From Pithys albifrons albifrons (taxonomy: Eukaryota; Chordata; Aves; Passeriformes; Thamnophilidae), in contig NC_092467.1 in assembly GCF_047495875.1 (NCBI RefSeq), forward strand, positions 26,476,066 through 26,540,065: a stretch of 64,000 bases of DNA, given 5' to 3'. The notes under the pieces are model-generated. The model was not told the origin of the DNA. It was given only the letters and a program-made list of their open reading frames with translations, and searched no databases. Both the position numbers and the translations under genes were made by a program. Shown piece after piece: positions 13,026-27,280 of this stretch (position 1 is the first letter of the stretch; every line of letters begins with the position of its first letter).

Positions 13026-14279
13026 GCACATGGAGAAGGGCTGTTGTAATACCTGCAAGGAATCATCATCAACTCTTGACTAAACACACAAAAACTGGCT
13101 CAAGAGTGTCACACACACACAAAAAGGAAAGATGATATTCATCATGACAGAGGAGCAAATCACAGAGGTCACCTTAGCTTTTGAAGACATTTGTCTATTC
13201 TTACAATTAAGCAATAGGGTTTTGGTGGCCAATAGTGCCTGTGAGCCACAGAGGACTTTCCCACTATAACTGAGGCCGAGTGACCTCCCCCAGGAGCAAA
13301 GGCTGCCTGCCTGCGGCAAGGTGGAGAGCAGAAACAAGTCCCAGAGGATTAACAGGTGCTACTAAATACCCCAGTGCCTCATTTGAATCAGTAAATTAAG
13401 GGATGACACTGATTGTGGCTGATCTTAGCCATCATAACCAATACCACGACTTTGTAAAAGCAGACTGTCAGTGTCAGATCTTAGAGCTAGGACTCAAAGA
13501 ATGAAATATTTTAAAGTAGCTGTCTCCAAAGACAGATGAAAGCCCTAAGGCTATGATTTATTTTATTTTATTTTTGTATTTGGAGGGCTGAAACTAGACC
13601 CTTTAATCCACAGGCTGACATTTTCCAATCCTACTAGGAATTAAGTGCCTAACTTTTTCAGCCTCTTTGAAAAATCTCAGCTTTAGGCTCTTTGGTAAGT
13701 TTGGCCTGATCCAGCACCAAGCCTCTTTTGAAAATGCCTTCATTACAAGCAAAACTATAGGCACTCAATTATGTAATCATGGAACAAATATTTTCTTTTC
13801 TTATATGCCCAATATTGTAGGTTTCTGCTTAAATATCAAATGGTAAAGCTTTCATTGCAGAAAAAATACACATTATGGAAAGCTTTCCCCCCCTTTTAGT
13901 GCAGTATGTCTACCCACAGTTATTGAAGAGCCTTCCAACTAATTGCTGTGTTGATTGAGTAGATTGCTGTATTAAACTGAGAGATCTGGTGCTATAGCTA
14001 CTTACTGTGACCACATCTATGCACAAACTCAACCCAGTCAACCCTTTCACTGTTCCAGTGCATCATCTGGAAATGACGAGGAAGGTATCATAACTTTGTT
14101 TTACAGAACAGTCTCATATGAAGTTATTCTGATCCCTAACCCTCCTTTTCTCTTACTGAAAAAGTGTCTGTGGACTTTGTTGCCCTTATCCAAGATCTGT
14201 GTGTGTTATGATTAAGACCTTCAGAGATCTTTTTCCTCTAGAAATAGGGAATGCTGAAGATATAGAAAATGAAAAATGT

Positions 14280-14660
14280 GCCAATGTTTGTCCTTGAAGT
14301 TGCAGTCAGAACAGTGACAATGGCTGTATCGCACTGTATTGTTGCTTTTATCAGCAAGTGCCCTGAGCATACATTAACATAATTGCAAACTGCATGAAAA
14401 GTGAACATGCAAAAATGTCATGCAATTGCCAATAGCCTCAAACATCTGTCCCAACAAAGTGTTCCTCCTCCTTATTTTAATTCTTATTATTTTAACAAGG
14501 TTAGTGAAGGAGAAACCATGTCACAGATTATATCTCCATTTAGAGTGTCAGAATAATTATTGATGCAAAATTGTTAGCCAAGCAAATGTGTGTCATATTT
14601 TGTTCACTTCCCATAACACCTGTTCACTTTGCTAACACATTATTTCCAGTTAAAGCCAGA
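14280..14660. promoter_or_regulatory. Candidate conserved non-coding element with POU-like sites
   Basis: The block carries closely spaced octamer-like and TAAT-type motifs around 14370-14440 (ATTGCAAA, CATGCAAAA, CATGCAATTG) and more around 14560-14590. It has no recognisable repeat and no open frame of note. I read it as a possible enhancer-like element from motif density alone. Confidence 0.2.
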
Positions 14661-15482
14661 ACTCATTAGTCCCAGTTAAAGCCAACCTGAAAGCTTAATA
14701 CATACACACATACATCTGAAAAATTGAAAAAGTTAACCAAAACGTGGCACTATTCAAGCAGGGCATTCTCTGAAGTTGGTGGGCAGCAAACTTCTGTAGC
14801 AGTTAACGGCAAGAAAGTGAGCCAGACAAATAACAATAAATTAAAAGCCACCAGCCTTAAGAGCTGAGATCATGGAGCAGCACGACGGAACCAACCTGCA
14901 TTTCAACCTGGTGCTGAGACCTTCAAAACTCGCTATGCCAAAGAGCCCAACACTTTCCCAATATCTCCTCAATAGGCAAATGACAAAAGCCATCATGAAG
15001 CAGACAGTTTAAAGCATTTTAATTGTACCTAAATACTTTCTGACCCGCTCTGGGGTTCTCAGCCTTGAGCTTGGACCTCCTGCCTCCCACCACATGCAGA
15101 GAGGGCCACCATCTCCTCATTCCCCAGACTGCTCACATTTGCCACCCAAGGAAAGTCAAGCTTGCATTTCCGTGATACTTGAACACACATTGTGAATTTG
15201 AGGGCATCTGCCCTGCAGATATACCACTAACTGTAACCCCAGGAGGCTTAAAGAAATATCAGCACTCCAATTCATAGAGTAAAGGTCTGAAGAGGCAGCT
15301 CTGTGAACGGATAACTGCCCGGGGCTTTGCCAAGCACAATATAGCTGTCACTTGTTATTAGGTGAAAGATTTTCTGGGGAACAGTGTTTTTCATTTTGCA
15401 TGTCAGAGACGGGGGAAAAACACATTTAGACAACCATCTCTTTAAGAAAAGAGAAGAAAGCAGGGCGGCAGAGCTCACTTAC

Positions 15483-15522
15483 CAGGGCTGGTTATTGTCA
15501 GGAGGTCAAGCCGGCGTTTCTG
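15483..15522 (-). other. Candidate microexon (40 nt), minus strand
   Basis: Read on the minus strand, a TTTTTCAG acceptor with an upstream T-rich tract precedes a 40-nt segment ending in CCCTG followed by GTAAGTGAGC, a near-consensus donor. The acceptor has a NAGNAG arrangement, so a 37-nt version (15483-15519) is also possible. Frame 0 is open (QKRRLDLLTITSP plus one base) and the other two frames stop. The segment has two CpGs in an AT-rich setting. No protein family is recognised. Chance pairing of splice motifs is a real alternative. Confidence 0.22.
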
Positions 15523-18500
15523 CTGAAAAACAAATTATAAAAGGAATTGTTAAAAGGGGACTAATTTTAGTGGGTCATCTTAGACCTGCAAAGTAAGTTC
15601 TGACATTTATAGCAGAATTAATTACAAGTTACATGGCTTACAGTAACTCTTTTAGAAGGGATCCACGTGCACTTTATGAGGAAAAAAAACCCCTTGCTCA
15701 GTCCTTTTAATGTATTTTTATTTGCACTTATAAGTGTTACTGTTTCTTTTTTGGAACATATACTTGAAATGGATAGCTAGAAGCACAGATGGACCAATAT
15801 ATTTATAAAAGTGATTTCTGATTCCACAGGGAAGAAGACATGGCACCAGGACAAGCAACTCTAAGTTCTTTATTCATATCAATCACCAACTCAATGCCTG
15901 TATGTGATCAAACACAATTATATTGCCTTGGGGTGAACCTTTCAAAGACATGTAAGAATATCTAGATAAACTCAAGCCTGATAAAGGGAAAGCTTCTTTT
16001 CATGCTGAGCACAGGCAGCCCATGGATCTCATTGCTACTGGATATCCCTCACCCCAAAAGCTTGCCAGACTTGATCATCTCTGGATATCTGTACAGAGAG
16101 CAAAATACAGGGAGTTATTATGGCAAATAATCAAGTTTACACAGCTGAGTGGTTCCTGGAAGGGCTGCAAGACTTCAAAGGGCAAATCAACTCATACTAT
16201 GAGAGAGTTAGGAAAATTTTTTGCCTGGAAGAAGCTCTCCCACTAAAGCTTTTGTAATGATGGGGTGCATCTGATGTTCCCTTTCCCTGTAAGAGGTAAC
16301 CAGTGCTGCTGCCCTCCTCCATTTTTCCAGTCTTGGGTGATCTCACCATTGGCTCTCTGTAGCCTGCCACTTAAATCCATGCACTCCTGGGCCATTACCA
16401 TCCTTTTCCACCTTTGTGTGGGCTTAGAGCTTTCCATCACAAGCAGGGCTTTCCCCATCTCACAGACAGACTGTTAATGCCTCTTCATCACAGCACTTTT
16501 TAACTTACTGTCTTCTCCCTAACTTTGCCCAAGAGTAGCGTGCCTAGCTGGTATTGAAGATTATACTGTCCAGTTTAATTTCTCTCTCCTAATTTGCTCA
16601 ATAATGTCTGTGTTGCTTTCATTTATTGTCAGCCCTATTGATCTTCTTCTAATCTAATTCTCATCACTGCATTCACTGTATCCCCTGTGTGACAGCTGAA
16701 AGTCCTTGAGGAGGCAACATTGACTTGATATTCCCTACTGTGAACGCTCTTCCTTGGAAATTATGACTGATGAAACTCTTTTCCAAAGCCATCACTTCCC
16801 TGTAGTAAAGCTTCACTGGCTGAACTGCATGGGCATGGTCACCCTTTGAACACACCTGAGCTATGGGCCCAGCGTGAATATGGCCTGCTGGGAAGCCAAG
16901 TGGAGTGTGAGGCTGAAAAACCCCACATTTTCTGCAACCTTTCTGGCCTTCAGTACCTTAACTCTGCCACAACACAAATCATATTTGTGAGAAAATTCAT
17001 GTCTGCTTTCAGAGGTACTCCTTGTTCCCTTAACTCTGACGAGTCATCCTGAGGATGACCTTAGCACTCTTGCTTGGTTGCATTTGCTTTAGTGTAAAAT
17101 ACCGAGGCCAGTGGATGCCAAGCCTTTTTCCAGGTGTGCCAGGGTGATGGTAAAAGGGAGAGGGATACCCTGCTGCTGCCTTGTGTCCCCTGCACGAGAA
17201 CTGCTGTCCCTGCTCTGCTGGAGACTGCTCACCCCCCTCCTTTCCCAGGGAGCAGTAAAGCAAAGTGAGGAATTCTGTGTGTCAGCAAAGGACTCACCTC
17301 CCAGTGGGAGCCATAAGACGAAACATCTCCTAATGAGCTAAATTTTATAGAGATCCTGTGCCTTAATCCTGATTCATATGTACAAAGCTATGAAATGCCA
17401 GAGCTTAGCCCCCACTGGGCCAAAAGCTTTGCTTACATTTCGCAGCACAACTGGAACTCCAAACACTGTATATCTAATGAACAGCTAGAGCAGAAAATAT
17501 ATATCCAAAGCCTGTACTCCGTGAAACCTTCTCTACTAGGAAAAAAAGAGGTGGAATAAAAATATCCTGCATCAAAGGATGTTGTAAAATTCAAAGATTT
17601 GTAATAGAGACAAAGTCATGCAGCCTGAATGGTCCCTAGTCCTGATGCGAGTCCATTAACTGGGGTAAAAATAGACATAAAATAAAAACCTAAATAGCTA
17701 AACTTGATGCCGGAAAGCAAAAGCATATAGGGCATGTTTAAACAAAATGGGAAATAAGATGAAATTACTACAAGTCAAGGGTTCAGTTTGTAACTTTTTT
17801 CCAGTTTGGATGCTGCCTTCCAGCTGACCTTGGAAAAAACAAATTAACTCCAGATCCAGGAAGTCTTTGTGTATATGTTGAACTTTAAGCTCAAGTTATT
17901 TCTCTGACTTCATGTGGAGCAGCAGTGATCTTTGCATCTAACACCTCACTGCTGCAAGGGATTTGAAATGCCACCAGGTTCTTGGCACTGGCTCCACCCA
18001 AACGCTCCAGGCTGGAGCACAGTGGTTCCTGCCTGCCTCGTGACCAGGAGAGGAAAATATTCTCTCCTCTGACCTTCACTGGACCTTGAAGAGGTTTCTC
18101 AGGTTTAGCTCATCAAGGGAAGTTTGTGCACACAAACAGCAAAGTGCATTCCAGGATTGTGTATTTAAACATGCAAAAATACCCTAATTATGGATCCAAT
18201 CACTTTCCGGAAATTCCAGGCTGCTCTCAGATCTCAGGGACTAGTGCTCTGCTGTTTCCAGGGCTCAGCTGGATGCAAGCAGCCTAGTAACCAGATGGAT
18301 TTAAAAAAAAACAAACCAGACACACTCACTTATGACTAGCTATAAAAACATCAGTGTTCAAATTTAAAGAGAGAGACATTACAAATGTCACACTCATTAA
18401 TAAAATCATTTCATCAGAAGTATCATGGCTATGGGGCTTTATATATTCACTTCTTTCTTCAGTGCTGAAAGATGCAAATTGCAGCTGTGGCCCCCCTCCA

Positions 18501-21500
18501 GCATGATCACCCTCTCCCTGTTTTGACAGATTTCTTGAAAGACTCAGTTCACAAGATGTCTGGCTTTTTTTTGTTCTGCCTTTAGGAATTTTCCACTTCT
18601 CAAACACCTGCCCCTGCTGAGATGCTTGGGACCATCCCAATCTTCAGGCAACCTACTGTCCCAAGAATTTCTTACAATCTGAGAACTGAAACACAATGAC
18701 TATCATTTCTAACTGGGAAAGTGGTGACAGTTTCCCATGTCTCTAAGGCTGGACTTCACCTGCATTGACAAAAAGGCATTTGATAAGAAACACTCAAATG
18801 AATTCCACAACATCAGCTGTAATTTAATAAGAGGCAAACAGAAATATCCCCTGTATCATCCCAGTATTGCTATAATCCTGTCCTACCCCTGAGGGGCAGC
18901 ATCCTCTTTTCCACTTTGCTGGCTATTTGAAATCACAAGGGCAGGAGGAGGTGACTCATCCCAGCTTCCCACCTCCAGCAGTTTCATCCTTGGCACTGCC
19001 CAGAGGCGCAGTCCCCACACTGCACCAGCGCTCGGCAGCAAACCTGCCACAGATCGTGCTCACTTCCACAAAATTAACACAATCTTTAATTAATGCAATA
19101 AGCACTGATGAGTAATAAATCATATTAAAATACAAGGAAGGCAATTTTTTAATAAATTAAGCATTGATTCACTCAATAAATATTAATCTACTAAGCATCA
19201 AGAATTCATTACATTTTAGAAAACCAGTTGAAGAACGTCACTGGTGAGCTGGTCTGAAGTGTACCAAATGGTCCCTATTCACCCATAATATACACTTCTT
19301 TTTAACTAATTTTTTAATTTATCAAGTTAAACAGCCTGCCTGGAAGTGAGTTTGGATTATTATTCCACCACAAGATGCAATTTTCTTGACGCAGATTCTA
19401 ACCCACCCCTCAGAATTTTTTCCTGTTTCTTAGCAACTCCTATTTTGAGTACCTCCTTTCTCTTCCTTGATTTTGGTGGTCTTTAAAATATTTGCTGACT
19501 GGTGTCATTTAATTTTCACCTCAATTAACTTAGTGAGAGTTGCAAAACTAGGAAAAAAATTGCAGGGGGAGTGTAAATTAACTCATTCATTTAAGTTTAG
19601 CTTATCTATGAGATGTTCTTTCACACTTTGCTCTCTGCAGAGTTCCTCCAACCTCTTATAGAGATGTGGGATGTGCTGCACTTGCTTTGACTCTTATCTA
19701 CAGATTAGCAAAAGAGAAGGAAAAAAAAGCCAGATGCAAAGATGCCCCACGAGACTGATATGGAGCTGTTTCTGTAGCAACCGATGATTTTCTTCTCATG
19801 TAAGAATGAGCCTAGTCATATCTAATTCTGAATGTATCTGGGCCTTACTTGCCAGCCAAAGCTGTGTCAAGTATAAAGTCAATATGGTCAGAAGGAGTGA
19901 TAAAAAAGCAATTATAAAGTCATCTTTCTACTCCTCCTCTCACCACAATCCAAAAAGTATTCTTACCCCCGCCTTCTATCGCAGCACATCATCTCCAAGC
20001 CCTCAACACCCAGCAGAGCAGGTGAGTGGAGATGGGGGTGGCAGCCACCATCCAGGGATCTATTGAACACACAAGGCTGCTGTGCTGGAAGCTTCTTCAG
20101 CTTCCCAGGCATCCACGTCCCAGGACCAGTAGAGGTTTCTTTAGACAGCAAAGACATCTATACCTCCCTTGCCATGAGTCTCCACATAAAACTCCTAAGC
20201 CCAGAGTTGACATCAAATTCAGCTTTAGAAAGCTGCTGTTGGGTTTGTGCCATTTCATTGCCTTCACTCTGTGGGCAGTGTTTGCTGCAGCTGTGAACCC
20301 AAGGGAAGCTGCCCATCTCACTCCTGCCACGGTCCACTCTCAGGAAGATGGAGTTGACTTTCTGGGACCACACAAGGACTTTGTCTTCCAAGATACATTT
20401 TACCCAGCCTGGTCTCTGCTATTGATCTCTTCCCTCTAATTTCAATGTGGTTTGAACAGGTGTCTCTCCCTTACCACCTCCAATTTACTGTGCAATTCAG
20501 AAGGTTTAAGATTGAAATCAAGTGCATGATTTTTTTATCCCCTGGAAACTTTGCCACAAGTGGGCACTAACAGTACCTTTTCCTTTTGATTTCTGAACTA
20601 GTGTTTCTCTGCTATGAACTATGTTGACGTAAGAGTAATTGAAACCAGTGTATCTTATCACAAAATAAAGCTGAGGGTGTACTGAGGGTGAATTTCACAG
20701 TTCTGTGGCCTTTATTTCTGCCACACTCTGTAACACCAATGCTTTTGAAAGCTGTCCTCTAACATTATGGTATGAAAGAACCCAAAAGTGCAGAAAAGGA
20801 TTGAAGAGTTCCCAAGTGTGCAACTTGGCACGGTGTAGATGGCACAACATGATTGCCCACAAGCACCACCATAAGCCTCCTTGGGCTTGCACTGGAGGGA
20901 TTTAGAGTGCAGGGGAGGGAGGAGGTGCAGAGAGGGGAGTTAAAAGCTGTGTCCTCTCCTTTCTCGTTGCTACCTGATGGCTCACAAGCCATGCACACCT
21001 CAGGTTTTGTGCTCCTAGCAAAAGACAATTTTGTGATAGAGGAGTGCAAACCTTTTAGCTGTTTGTTGTTGGACAGTTTAAGAAATATTCAGGGCTAATC
21101 AACATCTGGAAAACTTTTCTAATGAACACTTAAATAACGGAAGGTGTTAGAAAAAAGTGAACATTTCATGTCTGCCTAGATCCTCAAATCATAGAATGCA
21201 AGTTTCACTACTAGTATTCTCCTTCCCTTCAGAGTTCAAAACTTACCTCCAAAGAGAAACTTAAGTAGTGATCTCAGTAAGTCATTAATTCAAATCCTGT
21301 TAAAATGGATAATTTGATAATTTAAAGCTGCTGCTTCTTCTTCTTCCTTTTTTTTTTTAAATCACATTATGCTGAGCAATGATCTTTTCTTTCCATCCTG
21401 AAATCACAGGCTTTTATTCCTATAATGAAACAAGATCTCACATTTTGTACTTTCTTTATGATTAGCAGCTAAAGTTTCCTGGTATAATGATAAAATGAAC

Positions 21501-24500
21501 CAGTCAGCTTGTTGACACTTGACTGGGATTTTAGCAAATTGCATCTGCTGTAGCCTACTCTGTGGAATCAATTATTGATAATATAGGTGTGGAAGAACAT
21601 TTGTAAAGTGGCTTGGGATATGTTATTGCTCATGGTAGGAACTATAATGAGCATTTTAAACCATTTTAACAGTGACCTCTACAGACATTTGATCGCTGCA
21701 ATATATGGTAAGTCAATTCTGATTTAGAATCAAAACCAAGTCCAAATATTGGAAAGCAGTGCCAAACCATTAAGCTACTTATACCTCTAGTGCACATATT
21801 CTTCTACTTAATATCTGACACCTGTGTATTTCTTTCCCAAAACCAACAATGTAAAGTACCTTCCTGGTTTTCTAAAACACTACCAAACAAGTAAAGATTC
21901 ATGCAGAATGTTCTTACAGTCCTGTTGTGCTTCAAAGCTGTTTAGAAAGAATGTTAATCCCACAAAGGTTAAGGAAAGATGGAACAGCCATGTGAAGTGT
22001 CTCTGGGTAGACACACAAATGCTCTATAGTACCTGTGGCAGGGTCTCAGCCCCAAAGCCTTGGTGAGCAGGTGACTACCAAAAGCAGTGGATCACTGGCC
22101 AAAGCCATGGGAGGCTGAGCACCCTGAGCAGTTGTGTGTGCAGCGAGGCCATTGGCAATGGGCACACTCAGCTTTATTGGTGACACTCATTCACAGTCTC
22201 CTCCACATATTCTTGAGTGACATCTACTGGTGCTTCATCTATAGGTTGCCTTATCTACATATACAGCACTCCTTAAGATAGTAACCAGATTCTTAGTGAA
22301 CGACTAAGAAATCAAAAGAAAGCCCTTCAGTTCACTATAAATATTTACAGTCACAACAAAAAGTTGTTAAGGCTATTTTATCTCCAGAAAGAAAGGGAGG
22401 AGGAATGAACTGCTTTGGAATACAGTGATCCTTAACTTCGCCAGTAAGAGTTAGGACAGAAAGCCTCTTCAGTGTTCTGTCCTGCATTTGTAAATTAGCA
22501 TCCTAATGCACCTTAGTGAAGGAACACAAGTAGATTCAAGGCAGCTTTATGGCTTATGATTTATACTATGCACATACATCTTCTCAGATGTAAAAGGACA
22601 TCTTTGATTAGTTAATAACAGTTTCTTTTTAAACCAAGTCAAAATATGGCAAGCAAATCCAATCACTTTATTGAACCCAACTAACAGACTTGACTCAGAC
22701 CTCCAGATTTCATAGGCTTCTATCCTCCATGTTAATCCAAGCCTGAAATGCTGAGACAAATTAATGCCCAGATAGCAGGGCTCTCATCCCTCTGCACCCA
22801 GTATAGAGTATGTGAATACATGGAGTACAGTACACAGATCCTGCTATTTCTGCCACAGAAAATACAAGATGAAAAGAATGGATGATACAGCCAATACCTT
22901 GTCTGTACTTTATTCTGCTCTTCCCCAAAAGCTCTGGGTCTGCAAGAGATGAAGAAAGAGAAGAGGCCCATTTCCCCATGGTCTGTCCCCACATCCAGGT
23001 TGGAATCACATCTCTTTGTAGTTGCACTAACAAAGAGGTGGCTGTGACTGTGTGCATGTTTTAAATGTACTTACCCAGCAAGGGTTCAGCATCTACTCAT
23101 TCCACAGTTTAACTCAGCATTTTAAAGGGTTTGTTTTGGTAACACACTGCCATGCAGGTTTTTCATAGTTTGTTGTATTACTATGTACACTGCAGAGCTG
23201 TGGTTATAATCCTGTGCTTGTGACATCAGTTATTTAATGCCTACAGAGATTATTGTAATGCCACAAACAACGGATTATGTCTTAAAGTACAGGGTAAGCA
23301 GCAGGAGCTAATAAACTCTTCTATTTAAATTTTATTTATTTTGAAAAAGTAGAGTAAACAAGGGCAGGAAAAACTACACAGACCACACACAGTGCCATTA
23401 ACAACCAAAATCTATACATGATACAGATTGCTTTAGGCATTGCACAGACATTTTTGTGATTCCTGTCTTACATTAAGTTTTACAAAGGAAAGGAGCAGCA
23501 TTTGTGAAAGCAATTATGAACTTTGAAAGTCCACCATTTGTTGAGGAAGGGAGAGGGCTAAGAAACAGTGTTCAATTAATGTTTAATTAGAAACAAAGCA
23601 TATCTACCTATGCTAGTAATGGGATATTGACTAACTAGCCATTGTTTATGGGCTGGTTTAGATAACAGACAAAACAGATTAACCCCCAACATAGGCAATT
23701 TTAAAATTAAACATGCAGTTATAGGAACCTGTGATTGCACAATAAGGGAGACACAAATTCAGAAATTCACATCCCTGCTCTGGCCCATCTGGACCCTGAG
23801 ACTGAACTTCAGCTGCTTATATCCATCTATGAGGGCTCTGGCCAGCAGATTTCTCCAAAATCTTCCTTTACTGTCTGTAACTAAAAAAATATTTATTCAA
23901 ATTGGGACTTAAGTTCCAAATTTCAAGTGTAACCTGAGTAGTTTAGCTACCAGCTAGTAGCAGTTTAGTAGCAATTGTCTTAGACTCTCTATGTCAACTA
24001 ATACTAAGTTTAATTAACTTTCTTCATGCCACAATAGCCAACACACTGGTGGTGAGAAGACTGACTTGGGTTCAAAGAAATTACTGTTTTGGAAAAAGAG
24101 ATTCTATGAAAAGAGGAAAAAAAACCCAACAAACACCTCAGCATCTGAAGGTGATACTGTGAAGGTTTCTGAAATGTGAGAAATTTTCACTTGTAGAGTC
24201 CTTCTTTCTAAGAAGTTAAACAGCTTCTTGTTCCAGGACCAGCATGTGTTTGCACTCAGTTTGGCTCCTGCTCTGGATTAGAATCCTGCTCAGGGCAGCA
24301 CTTAAATGGAAAACAAAGCTCTGAATTACAGCACTGACACTACCCACTTCCTAATACACCTGAGCCCAGCCAAACCCCCCACATCTTTGATAACCTTTTA
24401 AGAAACAGGACTCTTGTTGTTTCACACCATAAGGACAGTCATACAAATGGAGGGAAGAAAAAGACATATAAAAGATGCAACACAAGAGTAAATTCCTTCT

Positions 24501-27200
24501 GCATATGCAATTTTCCAGAAATGATTGTGTTGTCATGCATAAAACTTAGGAATTATGTGCTAGGAAGTCCCTGTGATTCAGCAACAGAGTGAAAATAAAC
24601 ATGACAGAACACTTCTCTCATTGCCATTTTCTCTGACTCCCTAGAGCCGAAATCCCTCCCTCTCCAAGAGCTCCCTTCCTTTACTTTTCATATGGTGGGA
24701 ATTACCTGCTTGTGTTTACCTCAGATGTTACTTTCTCTTGAGGTGTTGGAGTTTCCTGAGCTGCAGATGAGCTGTGTGAGAACACAGCAGAGCAATTTCC
24801 AAATCAAAATTCCTGTGGTTGAAGGTGTTCTGCAAACACTCAAAATATATTCCCTTTCCACTTTGAGATGGCAACATTTAAAGGCAACTGAGTGACTTGT
24901 GTGCAATAGTAATGCATGACATTGTATTTAGAAGAAAGCCTCAGTAACAGGTTGTATCTCTGGTATATCACATTCAAACATCTCAGGAACTTAGATGTTC
25001 AACGGAGCAGATTTCAGTTCTGCAAACAGATTTTTTTTTTTACCTGTAGTAGCTGGGATTTCTGTATAACACAAGGGAGAGTAAATGTGAGAACTTTCTG
25101 ACTGCAAAAGGATGTGCATGAGATCTACAGGCTGTATCATCTCCAAAATTTTCTGCAGTGATCTCCATTTGTGCCACCACCATTCACTTTCAAAGCCACC
25201 AGACTCACACCCACAGCTCCATCACCCAAGCACTCACAAGGAAAAGATGGAGCTGATTCTGTTTTGCTAGTGAGTTTTGCACTACCACTACTGTAGTTGT
25301 ACATAACTACATACATAAATATACTGCATATGTCTACAGAATCACAGAAAAATACAAACATTCCTGTGTGGATATAGTAAGGTATGTTGATTTCTGCATT
25401 GTGCACAGAGATGTAAATATTTCTAAACAAGTAAATACAAGTATTTCAGACAAGGAATTGGTATATGCTATGTATTGTAGATACAGCAAAAGAACCTAGG
25501 AAATACCCCAAATTATCACACCTATCCAAGACCAAGCTAGAATTTTGTCACCGTGTCACCAACAGAGCAGAAAATGTTTCCTTGGTAAAGCAGCATCTCT
25601 TTAGGGAGCCACAGGAAATCAGTGGGAGGGAAGTCAATAGAACTGATTTCCAATGCACCAGTCTATGATTTTATTTTTTAATCTTCAGCTCTAAATTCAC
25701 AGGCCCTTCACTCCCATCACATTCACTTCCTTTCTCTCCTTATTTCCTCATTTCCTCTATCCAACAGAAGTGCTATAGCCCAGTTTCATCTGCATGCTCA
25801 AACTGCTAATATTATGGAAATATAAACCAACAAGATAGGAAATATTCTATTCCAAAGACTTGCACAACAGCTGGACAAAATCAGTATTTTTTTTCTTTTG
25901 CAGTAAAGGGGCAACTGACTCCAGCTCTCCAAGCTCTTTTCAGGCTGTCAAGGCACTATTACAGCCAAAGACTTTTCTGCAATAGGAACAGACAGGAAGG
26001 AAGGGAAAATAACTGTGTTTTTTCACATTTAAATTGTGTAATGTTTCTTAATTACCATATACAATTCAGGACAACATGATAAAAATTGTGATGAAAAGTT
26101 AAATTAGAATCTAGTATGTATGGACAAATATAGAAATTTATATGCCTCACTATTGTGGTCTCATCTAATTTCAAGGGTTTCATCTAATTTCAGTTTGAGT
26201 CTGTTTCCTTTCACAATCCATGGCAGGGAGTTTGTTCTTCTATTCCTCCAAAATTATATTTTTTTTCCCAAACCAGACCCCTGCTTGTCATGTTCACTTT
26301 AACAAATGACTCAGAGCATCCCAATCTTCATTCTTCTAAAACCTGCCTATTTAATTACAGCCCATGACAGCACTTCTGAAGAAGTCAAATGGAAGTAAGT
26401 GCAGACTATCTGAAGGTAAAAGGTACTATATAACTTTCCAAACAGACCCAACACTTTCTTATTTGTTTCTGGAGTAATTTTGTTGCACTTTTCTATGGCA
26501 TGTGCTAAAATCATTACTAAACCCCTGTAGCTGCATATCTTGAGCTACAGAACTCATGGAACAACATGCACCCAGGCTGCAAATTGTATCCAAGCTCCTA
26601 AGGACTAACAGGGCAGCACTGGGACTCCTTACAGCCACTTCCAGGGTCACTCTGTCTTTATACGGTATTGCATGTTTAATTTCATGTAATTCATGTTTAA
26701 TCTATGGGTGGTGTCTCTAGAATTGTTAATAAAAAAGTCAAATAGAGGCTACTGGAACCAAGGGAGCATTTCGTTCTATACATCTGAATTGGGACATTTT
26801 TATTATAGTTTTAAAATTTGATATTTTAGCCCAAATCCTTCACACAGGTGCTTTAAACTGTGAAAACCATTGCAGAGGCATTTTTCTTCACAACAGTGGA
26901 AAAGAGTTACACATGTCATAAATAATATGTCATGTTAAAGGAGAAGGTAAAAGTTTGGTTCACCAAAATCAACAAGCTGAGTTAGATTGGCAGAGAGCAG
27001 CCTCAAATGGAGATGTACGTAAGAAAACAAGGCCATCCAGATATTACCAGTTTGTTCCTCTCCTCAGTCCATGTTAGGTTGTTCTGACTAATAAAATAGG
27101 GAACAACATTTGTCCTGTACACTGAACAGAGATAAGAGGTCTGAAACCCTCTTTTCATTAGCCTCACTGCTAACTGTTTCAAATTATCTCTCTTTTACAG
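15523..27200. other. Non-coding stretch, no gene seen
   Basis: Unique-looking AT-rich DNA. Simple-sequence tracts include a TTC/T-rich run at about 21329-21360 and a T-run at about 25029-25040. An AT-rich, TAAT-core-rich block occurs at about 19070-19200. Open frames reach 137 codons (20026-20439), but overlapping frames on both strands there show no recognisable domain and no consistent coding signal. A short direct duplication of TCATCTAATTTCA lies at about 26159-26198. Confidence 0.6.
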
Positions 27201-27280
27201 TTCTATAAGCAATTCATTGGGGACCCGCTACCTGATGTATATCTAGTGGTTAAAGAACCCAGAACACACACTCGTGGAAG
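27201..27280 (+). other. Candidate internal exon (80 nt), gene not identified
   Basis: An acceptor with a good polypyrimidine tract (ATCTCTCTTTTACAG) precedes an 80-nt segment ending GGAAG, followed by GTATGT as donor. Only one of the three frames is open, in phase 0, giving 26 codons that begin FYKQFIGDPLPDVYLVV plus two bases. That phase fits the open frame of the next candidate at 30585-30692. I do not recognise the protein. Splice motifs of this quality also occur by chance in 64 kb, so this is a hypothesis. Confidence 0.25.

Larger units (their letters stand above)
9341..15482. other. Non-coding stretch, simple repeats and homeodomain-type motif clusters
   Basis: No gene is recognised. 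Simple repeats include an (AAAT)n run at 9941-9960, a pyrimidine-rich tract at about 12525-12560, a short CA run at about 13108-13120 and a TTTTA run at about 13555-13580. Two motif-rich blocks (12940-13025 and 14280-14660) are listed separately. The longest frame, 147 codons at 12351-12794, crosses a low-complexity pyrimidine tract and has no recognisable domain. Confidence 0.6.

Noticed and set aside
20002..20023. Segment before GTGAGT at about 20023 as an exon
   Set aside because: A plausible acceptor (TTCTATCGCAG) and a donor are 37 nt apart, but such pairings recur many times in this window by chance and nothing else supports it.
20026..20439. 137-codon open frame on the plus strand
   Set aside because: Several overlapping frames occupy the same segment on both strands. 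No domain or codon signal supports any of them.
26362..26395. 34-nt segment between TTAATTACAG and GTAAGT as an exon preceding 27201
   Set aside because: Its phase cannot join the open frame at 27201 without creating a stop codon, so it is probably coincidental.
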